A stretch of 64,000 nt of DNA from Dermacentor variabilis (Eukaryota > Arthropoda > Arachnida > Ixodida > Ixodidae): positions 1 to 64,000 of the forward strand of contig NW_027460413.1 of NCBI RefSeq assembly GCF_050947875.1, in the 5' to 3' direction. The notes beneath the pieces are model-generated. The model worked only from the letters and a program-made list of their open reading frames with translations. It did not search any database and was not told the origin of the DNA. Positions 24,401-37,068 of this stretch are shown piece by piece. A program made the position numbers and the translations under genes. Positions within the stretch are counted from its first letter, which is position 1. The number at the start of each line of letters is the position of its first letter.

Positions 24401-24650
24401 TACCAAACGACGTGAAAAGCATGCCGATGCTGCTCTTTTTAGCACCCGCACATGGATTTGTGCCAAAACGCGTTTTTAGCATGCACATGCATCTTTTGGT
24501 AGACGCGGACGCAGTTTTCTGCAAAACCACACGATATACATGCAAATGGTGCTTTTGGCAGAACGCGCGTGTGGATTTCTACCAAACGACGTGAAAAGCA
24601 TGCCGATGCTGCTCTTTTTAGCACCCGCACATGGATTTGTGCCAAAACGC
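21500..24650 (+). repeat. Triplicated block, copy 1
   Basis: This block recurs at 37069-40170 at a constant offset of 15569 bp up to about 23.6 kb. Its 22294-24650 part also recurs at 24976-27335 (offset 2682, i.e. 15 monomers minus 3). Shared rare variants include GAACGTGCG, GCGGACACAG, TTAGCAACCGC and ATGGAATTG, plus a 1-base deletion in CTACAAACG shared with the distant copy. Three private 1-base deletions near 23656, 23803 and 24375 explain the missing 3 bp. Confidence 0.8.
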
Positions 24651-24975
24651 GTTTTAAGCATGCGCCTGCATCTTTTGGTAGACGCGGACGCAGTTTTCTG
24701 CAAAACCACACGATAGGCATGCAAATGGTGCTTTTGGCAGAACGCGCGTGTGGATTTCTACCAAACGACGTGAAAAGCATGCCCATGCTGCTCTTTTTAG
24801 CACCCGCACATGGATTTGTGCCAAAACGCGTTTTAAGCATGCGCATGCATCTTTTGGTAGACGCGGACGCAGTTTTCTGCAAAACCACACGATAGGCATG
24901 CAAATGGTGCTTTTGGCAGAACGCGCGTGTGGATTTCTACCAAACGACGTGAAAAGCATGCCGATGCTGCTCTTT

Positions 24976-27335
24976 TTAGCACCCGCACATGGATTTGTGC
25001 CAAAACGCGTTTTTAGCATGCACATGCATCTTTTGGTAGACGCGGACGCAGTTTTCTGCAAAACCACACGATATGCATGCAAATGGTGCTTTTGGCAGAA
25101 CGTGCGTGTGGATTTCTACCAAACGACGTGAAAAGCATGCCGATGCTGCTCTTTTTAGCACCCGCACATGGATTTGTGCCAAAACGCGTTTTAAGCATGC
25201 GCATGCATCTTTTGGTAGACGCGGACGCAGTTTTCTGCAAAACCACACGATAGGCATGCAAATGGTGCTTTTGGCAGAACGCGCGTGTGGATTTCTACCA
25301 AACGACGTGAAAAGCATGCCGATGCTGCTCTTTTTAGCACCCGCACATGGATTTGTGCCAAAACGCGTTTTTAGCATGCACATGCATCTTTTGGTAGACG
25401 CGGACACAGTTTTCTGCAAAACCACACGATATGCATGCAAATGGTGCTTTTGGCAGAACGCGCGTGTGGATTTCTACCAAACGACGTGAAAAGCATGCCG
25501 ATGCTGCTCTTTTTAGCACCCGCACATGGATTTGTGCCAAAGCGCGTTTTAAGCATGCGCATGCATCTTTTGGTAGACGCGGACGCAGTTTTCTGCAAAA
25601 CCACACGATAGGCATGCAAATGGTGCTTTTGGCAGAACGCGCGTGTGGATTTCTACCAAACGACGTGAAAAGCATGCCGATGCTGCTCTTTTTAGCACCC
25701 GCACATGGATTTGTGCCAAAACGCGTTTTAAGCATGCGCATGCATCTTTTGGTAGACGCGGACGCAGTTTTCTGCAAAACCACACGATATGCATGCAAAT
25801 GGTGCTTTTGGCAGAACGCGCGCGTGGATTTCTACCAAACGACGTGAAAAGCATGCCGATGCTGCTCTTTTTAACATCCGCACATGGATTTGTGCCAAAA
25901 CGCGTTTTTAGCATGCACATGCATCTTTTGGTAGACGCGGACGCAGTTTTCTGCAAAACCACACGATATGCATGCAAATGGTGCTTTTGGCAGAACGCGC
26001 GTGTGGATTTCTACCAAACGACGTGAAAAGCATGCCGATGCTGCTCTTTTTAACATCCGCACATGGATTTGTGCCAAAACGCGTTTTTAGCATGCACATG
26101 CATCTTTTGGTAGACGCGGACGCAGTTTTCTGCAAAACCACACGATATGCATGCAAATGGTGCTTTTGGCAGAACGCGCGTGTGGATTTCTACCAAACGA
26201 CGTGAAAAGCATGCCGATGCTGCTCTTTTTAACATCCGCACATGGATTTGTGCCAAAGCGCGTTTTAAGCATGCGCATGCATCTTTTGGTAGACGCGGAC
26301 GCAGTTTTCTGCAAAACCACACGATAGGCATGCAAATGGTGCTTTTGGCAGAACGCGCGTGTGGATTTCTACCAAACGACGTGAAAAGCATGCCGATGCT
26401 GCTCTTTTTAGCAACCGCACATGGATTTGTGCCAAAACGCGTTTTAAGCATGCGCATGCATCTTTTGGTAGACGCGGACGCAGTTTTCTGCAAAACCACA
26501 CGATATGCATGCAAATGGTGCTTTTGGCAGAACGCGCGCGTGGATTTCTACCAAACGACGTGAAAAGCATGCCGATGCTGCTCTTTTTAACATCCGCACA
26601 TGGATTTGTGCCAAAGCGCGTTTTAAGCATGCGCATGCATCTTTTGGTAGACGCGGACGCAGTTTTCTGCAAAATCACACGATAGGCATGCAAATGGTGC
26701 TTTTTGCAGAACGCGCGTGTGGATTTCTACCAAACGACGTGAAAAGCATGCCGATGCTGCTCTTTTTAGCACCCGCACATGGATTTGTGCCAAAACTCGT
26801 TTTAAGCATGCGCATGCATCTTTTGGTAGACGCGGACGCAGTTTTCTGCAAAACCACACGATATGCATGCAAATGGTGCTTTTGGCAGAACGCGCGCGTG
26901 GATTTCTACCAAACGACGTGAAAAGCATGCCGATGCTGCTCTTTTTAACATCCGCACATGGAATTGTGCCAAAACGCGTTTTAAGCATGCGCATGCATCT
27001 TTTGGTAGACGCGGACGCAGTTTTCTGCAAAACCACACGATAGGCATGCAAATGGTGCTTTTGGCAGAACGCGCGCGTGGATTTCTACCAAACGACGTGA
27101 AAAGCATGCCGATGCTGCTCTTTTTAGCACCCGCACATGGATTTGTGCCAAAACGCGTTTTTAGCATGCACATGCATCTTTTGGTAGACGCGGACGCAGT
27201 TTTCTGCAAAACCACACGATATACATGCAAATGGTGCTTTTCGCAGAACGCGCGTGTGGATTTTTACCAAACGACGTGAAAAGCATGCCGATGCTGCTCT
27301 TTTTAGCACCCGCACATGGATTTGTGCCAAAACGC
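24976..27335 (+). repeat. Triplicated block, copy 2
   Basis: This is the 15-monomer tandem neighbour of the 22294-24650 block, and it also matches 37863-40117 at an offset of 12887 bp. It shares GATATACATG (near 27221) with copy 1 (near 24535) but not with copy 3, so copies 1 and 2 share a later history in this part. Private changes include AAAATCACACG near 26673. Confidence 0.8.
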
Positions 27336-28084
27336 GTTTTAAGCATGCGCATGCATCTTTTGGTAGACGCGGACGCAGTTTTCTGCAAAACCACACGATA
27401 GGCATGCAAATGGTGCTTTTGGCAGAACGCGCGTGTGGATTTCTACCAAACGACGTGAAAAGCATGCCGATGCTGCTCTTTTTGGCACCCGCACATGGAT
27501 TTGTGCCAAAACGCGTTTTAAGCATGCGCATGCATCTTTTGGTAGACGCGGACGCAGTTTTCTGCAAATCCACACGATATGCATGCAAATGGTGCTTTTG
27601 GCAGAACGCGCGCGTGGATTTCTACCAAACGACGTGAAAAGCATGCCCATGCTGCTCTTTTTAACATCCGCACATGGATTTGTGCCAAAGCGCGTTTTAA
27701 GCATGTGCATGCATCTTTTGGTAGACGCGGACGCAGTTTTCTGCAAAACCACACGATAGGCATGCAAATGGTGCTTTTGGCAGAACGCGCGTGTGGATTT
27801 CTACCAAACGACGTGAAAAGCATGCCGATGCTGCTCTTTTTAGCACCCGCACATGGATTTGTGCCAAAACGCGTTTTTAGCATGCACATGCATCTTTTGG
27901 TAGACGCGGACGCAGTTTTCTGCAAAACCACACGATATGCATGCAAATGGTGCTTTTGGCAGAACGCGCGCGTGGATTTCTACCAAACGACGTGAAAAGC
28001 ATGCCGATGCTGCTCTTTTTAACATCCGCACATGGATTTGTGCCAAAACGCGTTTTTAGCATGCACATGCATCTTGTGGTAGAC

Positions 28085-29130
28085 GCGGACGCAGTTTTCT
28101 GCAAAACCACACGATATGCACGCAAATGGTGCTTTTGGCAGAACGCGCGTGTGGATTTCTACCAAACGACGTGAAAAGCATGCCGATGCTGCTCTTTTTA
28201 ACATCCGCACATGGATTTGTGCCAAAACGCGTTTTTAGCATGCACATGCATCTTTTGGTAGACGCGGACGCAGTTTTCTGCAAAACCACACGATATGCAT
28301 GCAAATGGTGCTTTTGGCAGAACGCGCGTGTGGATTTCTACCAAACGACGTGAAAAGCATGCCGATGCTGCTCTTTTTAACATCCGCACATGGATTTGTG
28401 CCAAAGCGCGTTTTAAGCATGCGCATGCATCTTTTGGTAGACGCGGACGCAGTTTTCTGCAAAACCACACGATAGGCATGCAAATGGTGCTTTTGGCAGA
28501 ACGCGCGTGTGGATTTCTACCAAACGACGTGAAAAGCATGCCGATGCTGCTCTTTTTAGCACCCGCACATGGATTTGTGCCAAAACGCGTTTTAAGCATG
28601 CGCATGCATCTTTTGGTAGACGCGGACGCAGTTTTCTGCAAAACCACACGATATGCATGCAAATGGTGCTTTTGGCAGAACGCGCGCGTGGATTTCTACC
28701 AAACGACGTGAAAAGCATGCCGATGCTGCTCTTTTTAACATCCGCACATGGATTTGTGCCAAAGCGCGTTTTAAGCATGCGCATGCATCTTTTGGTAGAC
28801 GCGGACGCAGTTTTCTGCAAAACCACACGATATGCATGCAAATGGTACTTTTGGCAGAACGCGCGCGTGGATTTCTACCAAACGACGTGAAAAGCATGCC
28901 GATGCTGCTCTTTTTAACATCCGCACATGGATTTGTGCCAAAACGCGTTTTAAGCATGCGCATGCATCTTTTGGTAGACGCGGACGCAGTTTTCTGCAAA
29001 ACCACACGATAGGCATGCAAATGGTGCTTTTGGCAGAACGCGCGCGTGGATTTCTACCAAACGACGTGAAAAGCATGCCGATGCTGCTCTTTTTAGCACC
29101 CGCACATGGATTTGTGCCAAAACGCGTTTT
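28085..29130 (+). repeat. 10-monomer-offset duplicated block, copy 1
   Basis: This block matches 29875-30920 at a constant 1790 bp, exactly 10 monomers. Both copies share the rare ATGCACGCAAATGG change in subunit A (near 28119 and 29909). Private differences are few, for example ATGGTACTT near 28855 in this copy. Confidence 0.75.
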
Positions 29131-29874
29131 AAGCATGTGCATGCATCTTTTGGTAGACGCGGACGCAGTTTTCTGCAAAACCACACGATAGGCATGCAAA
29201 TGGTGCTTTTGGCAGAACGCGCGTGTGGATTTCTACCAAACGACGTGAAAAGCATGCCGATGCTGCTCTTTTTAGCACCCGCACATGGATTTGTGCCAAA
29301 ACGCGTTTTTAGCATGCACATGCATCTTTTGGTAGACGCGGACGCAGTTTTCTGCAAAACCACACGATATGCATGCAAATGGTGCTTTTGGCAGAACGCG
29401 CGTGTAGATTTCTACCAAACGACGTGAAAAGCATGCCGATGCTGCTCTTTTTAGCACCCGCACATGGATTTGTGCCAAAGCGCGTTTTAAGCATGCGCAT
29501 GCATCTTTTGGTAGACGCGGACGCAGTTTTCTGCAAAACCACACGATAGGCATGCAAATGGTGCTTTTGGCAGAACGCGCGTGTGGATTTCTACCAAACG
29601 ACGTGAAAAGCATGCCGATGCTGCTCTTTTTAGCACCCGCACATGGATTTGTGCCAAAACGCGTTTTAAGCATGCGCATGCATCTTTTGGTAGACGCGGA
29701 CGCAGTTTTCTGCAAAACCACACGATATGCATGCAAATGGTGCTTTTGGCAGAACGCGCGCGTGGATTTCTACCAAACGACGTGAAAAGCATGCCGATGC
29801 TGCTCTTTTTAACATCCGCACATGGATTTGTGCCAAAACGCGTTTTTAGCATGCACATGCATCTTTTGGTAGAC

Positions 29875-30920
29875 GCGGACGCAGTTTTCTGCAAAACCAC
29901 ACGATATGCACGCAAATGGTGCTTTTGGCAGAACGCGCGTGTGGATTTCTACCAAACGACGTGAAAAGCATGCCGATGCTGCTCTTTTTAACATCCGCAC
30001 ATGGATTTGTGCCAAAACGCGTTTTTAGCATGCACATGCATCTTTTGGTAGACGCGGACGCAGTTTTCTGCAAAACCACACGATATGCATGCAAATGGTG
30101 CTTTTGGCAGAACGCGCGTGTGGATTTCTACCAAACGACGTGAAAAGCATGCCGATGCTGCTCTTTTTAACATCCGCACATGGATTTGTGCCAAAGCGCG
30201 TTTTAAGCATGCGCATGCATCTTTTGGTAGACGCGGACGCAGTTTTCTGCAAAACCACACGATAGGCATGCAAATGGTGCTTTTGGCAGAACGCGCGTGT
30301 GGATTTCTACCAAACGACGTGAAAAGCATGCCGATGCTGCTCTTTTTAGCACCCGCACATGGATTTGTGCCAAAACGCGTTTTAAGCATGCGCATGCATC
30401 TTTTGGTAGACGCGGACGCAGTTTTCTGCAAAACCACACGATATGCATGCAAATGGTGCTTTTGGCAGAACGCGCGCGTGGATTTCTACCAAACGACGTG
30501 AAAAGCATGCCGATGCTGCTCTTTTTAACATCCGCACATGGATTTGTGCCAAAGCGCGTTTTAAGCATGCGCATGCATCTTTTGGTAGACGCGGACGCAG
30601 TTTTCTGCAAAACCACACGATATGCATGCAAATGGTGCTTTTGGCAGAACGCGCGCGTGGATTTCTACCAAACGACGTGAAAAGCATGCCGATGCTGCTC
30701 TTTTTAACATCCGCACATGGATTTGTGCCAAAACGCGTTTTAAGCATGCGCATGCATCTTTTGGTAGACGCGGACGCAGTTTTCTGCAAAACCACACGAT
30801 AGGCATGCAAATGGTGCTTTTGGCAGAACGCGCGCGTGGATTTCTACCAAACGACGTGAAAAGCATGCCGATGCTGCTCTTTTTAGCACCCGCACATGGA
30901 TTTGTGCCAAAACGCGTTTT
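29875..30920 (+). repeat. 10-monomer-offset duplicated block, copy 2
   Basis: This is the partner of 28085-29130 at +1790 bp, sharing the ATGCACGC marker and the same class order. Confidence 0.75.
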
Positions 30921-31149
30921 AAGCATGCGCATGCATCTTTTGGTAGACGCGGACGCAGTTTTCTGCAAAACCAAACGATATGCATGCAAATGGTGCTTTT
31001 GGCAGAACGCGCGCGTGGATTTCTACCAAACGACGTGAAAAGCATGCCGACGCTGCTCTTTTTAACATCCGCACATGGATTTGTGCCAAAGCGCGTTTTA
31101 AGCATGCGCATGCATCTTTTGGTAGACGCGGACGCAGTTTTCTGCAAAA

Positions 31150-32230
31150 CCACACGATAGGCATGCAAATGGTGCTTTTGGCAGAACGCGCGTGTGGATT
31201 TCTACCAAACGACGTGAAAAGCATGCCGATGCTGCTCTTTTTAGCACCCGCACATGGATTTGTGCCAACACGCGTTTTAAGCATGCGCATGCATCTTTTG
31301 GTAGACGCGGACGCAGTTTTCTGCAAAACCACACGATATGCATGCAAATGGTGCTTTTGGCAGAACGCGCGCGTGGATTTCTACCAAACGACGTGAAAAG
31401 CATGCCGATGCTGCTCTTTTTAACATCCGCACATGGATTTGTGCCAAAGCGCGTTTTAAGCATGCGCATGCATCTTTTGGTAGACGCGGACGCAGTTTTC
31501 TGCAAAACCACACGATAGGCATGCGAATGGTGCTTTTGGCAGAACGCGCGTGTGGATTTCTACCAAACGACGTGAAAAGCATGCCGATGCTGCTCTTTTT
31601 AGCACCCGCACATGGATTTGTGCCAAAACGCGTTTTAAGCATGCGCATGCATCTTTTGGTAGACGCGGACGCAGTTTTCTGCAAAACCACACGATATGCA
31701 TGCAAATGGTGCTTTTGGCAGAACGCGCGCGTGGATTTCTACCAAACGACGTGAAAAGCATGCCGATGCTGCTCTTTTTAACATCCGCACATGGATTTGT
31801 GCCAAAGCGCGTTTTAAGCATGCGCATGCATCTTTTGGTAGACGCGGACGCAGTTTTCTGCAAAACCACACGATAGGCATGCAAATGGTGCTTTTGGCAG
31901 AACGCGCGTGTGGATTTCTACCAAACGACGTGAAAAGCATGCCGATGCTGCTCTTTTTAGCACCCGCACATGGATTTGTGCCAAAACGCGTTTTAAGCAT
32001 GCGCATGCATCTTTTGGTAGACGCGGACGCAGTTTTCTGCAAAACCACACGATATGCATGCAAATGGTGCTTTTGGCAGAACGCGCGCGTGGATTTCTAC
32101 CAAACGACGTGAAAAGCATGCCGATGCTGCTCTTTTTAACATCCGCACATGGATTTGTGCCAAAACGCGTTTTAAGCATGCGCATGCATCTTTTGGTAGA
32201 CGCGGACGCAGTTTTCTGCAAAACCACACG
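31150..32230 (+). repeat. Alternating two-class (358-bp) dimer stretch
   Basis: Six successive monomers alternate between class 1 (ATAGGC, GCGTG, AGCACCC, AAACG) and class 2 (ATATGC, GCGCG, AACATCC, mostly AAGCG), making three 358-bp dimers. A similar alternation occurs near 36.0-36.9 kb. The pattern breaks at about 32232, where an ATAGGC/GCGCG/AGCACCC/AAGCG unit appears. Confidence 0.75.
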
Positions 32231-32529
32231 ATAGGCATGCAAATGGTGCTTTTGGCAGAACGCGCGCGTGGATTTCTACCAAACGACGTGAAAAGCATGC
32301 CGATGCTGCTCTTTTTAGCACCCGCACATGGATTTGTGCCAAAGCGCGTTTTAAGCATGCGCATGCATCTTTTGGTAGACGCGGACGCAGTTTTCTGCAA
32401 AACCACACGATAGGCATGCAAATGGTGCTTTTGGCAGAACGCGCGTGTGGATTTCTACCAAACGACGTGAAAAGCATGCCGATGCTGCTCTTTTTAGCAC
32501 CCGCACATGGATTTGTGCCAAAACGCGTT

Positions 32530-33300
32530 TTAAGCATGCGCATGCATCTTTTGGTAGACGCGGACGCAGTTTTCTGCAAAACCACACGATATGCATGCAA
32601 ATGGTGCTTTTGGCAGAACGCGCGCGTGGATTTCTACCAAACGACGTGAAAAGCATGCCGATGCTGCTCTTTTTAACATCCGCACATGGATTTGTGCCAA
32701 AACGCGTTTTAAGCATGCGCATGCATCTTTTGGTAGACGCGGACGCAGTTTTCTGCAAAACCACACGATAGGCATGCAAATGGTGCTTTTGGCAGAACGC
32801 GCGCGTGGATTTCTACCAAACGACGTGAAAAGCATGCCGATGCTGCTCTTTTTAGCACCCGCACATGGATTTGTGCCAAAACGCGTTTTTAGCATGCACA
32901 TGCATCTTTTGGTAGACGCGGACGCAGTTTTCTGCAAAACCACACGATATGCATGCAAATGGTGCTTTTGGCAGAACGCGCGTGTGGATTTCTACCAAAC
33001 GACGTGAAAAGCATGCCGATGCTGCTCTTTTTAGCACCCGCACATGGATTTGTGCCAAAACGCGTTTTAAGCATGCGCATGCATCTTTTGGTAGACGCGG
33101 ACGCAGTTTTCTGCAAAACCACACGATATGCATGCAAATGGTGCTTTTGGCAGAACGCGCGCGTGGATTTCTACCAAACGACGTGAAAAGCATGCCGACG
33201 CTGCTCTTTTTAACATCCGCACATGGATTTGTGCCAAAGCGCGTTTTAAGCATGCGCATGCATCTTTTGGTAGACGCGGACGCAGTTTTCTGCAAAACCA
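32530..33300 (+). repeat. GACGCTG-marked module (reference copy)
   Basis: A run of about five monomers with fixed class order contains one monomer carrying GACGCTG instead of GATGCTG (near 33196). The same run recurs at +1790 bp (34320) and +4117 bp (36647), and again near 45.6, 51.0, 57.8 and 61.5 kb. GACGCTG monomers lie near 21745, 31049, 33197, 34987, 37314, 40354, 42499, 46257, 47510, 51627, 55029, 58430, 60757 and 62189, and none lies in 1-21 kb. It is the most often reused module seen. Confidence 0.75.
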
Positions 33301-36300
33301 CACGATATGCATGCAAATGGTGCTTTTGGCAGAACGCGCGTGTGGATTTCTACCAAACGACGTGAAAAGCATGCCGATGCTGCTCTTTTTAGCACCCGCA
33401 CATGGATTTGTGCCATAACGCGTTTTAAGCATGCGCATGCATCTTTTGGTAGACGCGGACGCAGTTTTCTGCAAAACCACACGATAGGCATGCAAATGGT
33501 GCTTTTGGCAGAACGCGCGTGTGGATTTCTACCAAACGACGTGAAAAGCATGCCGATGCTGCTCTTTTTAGCACCCGCACATGGATTTGTGCCAAAACGC
33601 GTTTTAAGCATGCGCATGCATCTTTTGGTAGACGCGGACGCAGTTTTCTGCAAAACCACACGATAGGCATGCAAATGGTGCTTTTGGCAGAACGCGCGCG
33701 TGGATTTCTACCAAACGACGTGAAAAGCATGCCGATGCTGCTCTTTTTAGCACCCGCACATGGATTTGTGCCAAAACGCGTTTTTAGCATGCACATGCAT
33801 CTTTTGGTAGACGCGGACGCAGTTTTCTGCAAAACCACACGATATGCATGAAAATGGTGCTTTTGGCAGAACGCGCGTGTGGATTTCTACCAAACGACGT
33901 GAAAAGCATGCCGATGCTGCTCTTTTTAGCACCCGCACATGGATTTGTGCCAAAACGCGTTTTAAGCATGCGCATGCATCTTTTGGTAGACGCGGACGCA
34001 GTTTTCTGCAAAACCACACGATATGCATGCAAATGGTGCTTTTGGCAGAACGCGCGCGTGGATTTCCACCAAACGACGTGAAAAGCATGCCGATGCTGCT
34101 CTTTTTAACATCCGCACATGGATTTGTGCCAAAGCGCGTTTTAAGCATGCGCATGCATCTTTTGGTAGACGCGGACGCAGTTTTCTGCAAAACCACACGA
34201 TAGGCATGCAAATGGTGCTTTTGGCAGAACGCGCGTGTGGATTTCTACCAAACGACGTGAAAAGCATGCCGATGCTGCTCTTTTTAGCACCCGCACATGG
34301 ATTTGTGCCAAAACGCGTTTTAAGCATGCGCATGCATCTTTTGGTAGACGCGGACGCAGTTTTCTGCAAAACCACACGATATGCATGCAAATGGTGCTTT
34401 TGGCAGAACGCGCGCGTGGATTTCTACCAAACGACGTGAAAAGCATGCCGATGCTGCTCTTTTTAACATCCGCACATGGATTTGTGCCAAAACGCGTTTT
34501 AAGCATGCGCATGCATCTTTTGGTAGACGCGGACGCAGTTTTCTGCAAAACCACACGATAGGCATGCAAATGGTGCTTTTGGCAGAACGCGCGCGTGGAT
34601 TTCTACCAAACGACGTGAAAAGCATGCCGATGCTGCTCTTTTTAGCACCCGCACATGGATTTGTGCCAAAACGCGTTTTTAGCATGCACATGCATCTTTT
34701 GGTAGACGCGGACGCAGTTTTCTGCAAAACCACACGATATGCATGCAAATGGTGCTTTTGGCAGAACGCGCGTGTGGATTTCTACCAAACGACGTGAAAA
34801 GCATGCCGATGCTGCTCTTTTTAGCACCCGCACATGGATTTGTGCCAAAACGCGTTTTAAGCATGCGCATGCATCTTTTGGTAGACGCGGACGCAGTTTT
34901 CTGCAAAACCACACGATATGCATGCAAATGGTGCTTTTGGCAGAACGCGCGCGTGGATTTCTACCAAACGACGTGAAAAGCATGCCGACGCTGCTCTTTT
35001 TAACATCCGCACATGGATTTGTGCCAAAGCGCGTTTTAAGCATGCGCATGCATCTTTTGGTAGACGCGGACGCAGTTTTCTGCAAAACCACACGATATGC
35101 ATGCAAATGGTGCTTTTGGCAGAACGCGCGTGTGGATTTCTACCAAACGACGTGAAAAGCATGCCGATGCTGCTCTTTTTAGCACCCGCACATGGATTTG
35201 TGCCAAAACGCGTTTTAAGCATGCGCATGCATCTTTTGGTAGACGCGGGCGCAGTTTTCTGCAAAACCACACGATATGCATGCAAATGGTGCTTTTGGCA
35301 GAACGCGCGCGTGGATTTCTACCAAACGACGTGAAAAGCATGCCGATGCTGCTCTTTTTAACATCCGCACATGGATTTGTGCCAAAGCGCGTTTTAAGCA
35401 TGCGCATGCATCTTTTGGTAGACGCGGACGCAGTTTTCTGCAAAACCACACGATAGGCATGCAAATGGTGCTTTTGGCAGAACGCGCGTGTGGATTTCTA
35501 CCAAACGACGTGAAAAGCATGCCGATGCTGCTCTTTTTAGCACCCGCACATGGATTTGTGCCAAAACGCGTTTTAAGCATGCGCATGCATCTTTTGGTAG
35601 ACGCGGACGCAGTTTTCTGCAAAACCACACGATATGCATGCAAATGGTGCTTTTGGCAGAACGCGCGCGTGGATTTCTACCAAACGACGTGAAAAGCATG
35701 CCGATGCTGCTCTTTTTAACATCCGCACATGGATTTGTGCCAAAACGCGTTTTAAGCATGCGCATGCATCTTTTGGTAGACGCGGACGCAGTTTTCTGCA
35801 AAACCACACGATAGGCATGCAAATGGTGCTTTTGGCAGAACGCGCGCGTGGATTTCTACCAAACGACGTGAAAAGCATGCCGATGCTGCTCTTTTTAACA
35901 TCCGCACATGGATTTGTGCCAAAACGCGTTTTAAGCATGCGCATGCATCTTTTGGTAGACGCGGACGCAGTTTTCTGCAAAACCACACGATATGCATGAA
36001 AATGGTGCTTTTGGCAGAACGCGCGTGTGGATTTCTACCAAACGACGTGAAAAGCATGCCGATGCTGCTCTTTTTAACATCCGCACATGGATTTGTGCCA
36101 AAGCGCGTTTTAAGCATGCGCATGCATCTTTTGGTAGACGCGGACGCAGTTTTCTGCAAAACCACACGATAGGCATGCAAATGGTGCTTTTGGCAGAACG
36201 CGCGTGTGGATTTCTACCAAACGACGTGAAAAGCATGCCGATGCTGCTCTTTTTAGCACCCGCACATGGATTTGTGCCAAAACGCGTTTTAAGCATGCGC

Positions 36301-37068
36301 ATGCATCTTTTGGTAGACGCGGACGCAGTTTTCTGCAAAACCACACGATATGCATGCAAATGGTGCTTTTGGCAGAACGCGCGCGTGGATTTCTACCAAA
36401 CGACGTGAAAAGCATGCCGATGCTGCTCTTTTTAACATCCGCACATGGATTTGTGCCAAAGCGCGTTTTAAGCATGCGCATGCATCTTTTGGTAGACGCG
36501 GACGCAGTTTTCTGCAAAACCACACGATAGGCATGCAAATGGTGCTTTTGGCAGAACGCGCGTGTGGATTTCTACCAAACGACGTGAAAAGCATGCCGAT
36601 GCTGCTCTTTTTAGCACCCGCACATGGATTTGTGCCAAAACGCGTTTTAAGCATGCGCATGCATCTTTTGGTAGACGCGGACGCAGTTTTCTGCAAAACC
36701 ACACGATATGCATGCAAATGGTGCTTTTGGCAGAACGCGCGCGTGGATTTCTACCAAACGACGTGAAAAGCATGCCGATGCTGCTCTTTTTAACATCCGC
36801 ACATGGATTTGTGCCAAAACGCGTTTTAAGCATGCGCATGCATCTTTTGGTAGACGCGGACGCAGTTTTCTGCAAAACCACACGATAGGCATGCAAATGG
36901 TGCTTTTGGCAGAACGCGCGCGTGGATTTCTACCAAACGACGTGAAAAGCATGCCGATGCTGCTCTTTTTAGCGCCCGCACATGGATTTGTGCCAAAACG
37001 CGTTTTTAGCATGCACATGCATCTTTTGGTAGACGCGGACGCAGTTTTCTGCAAAACCACACGATATG

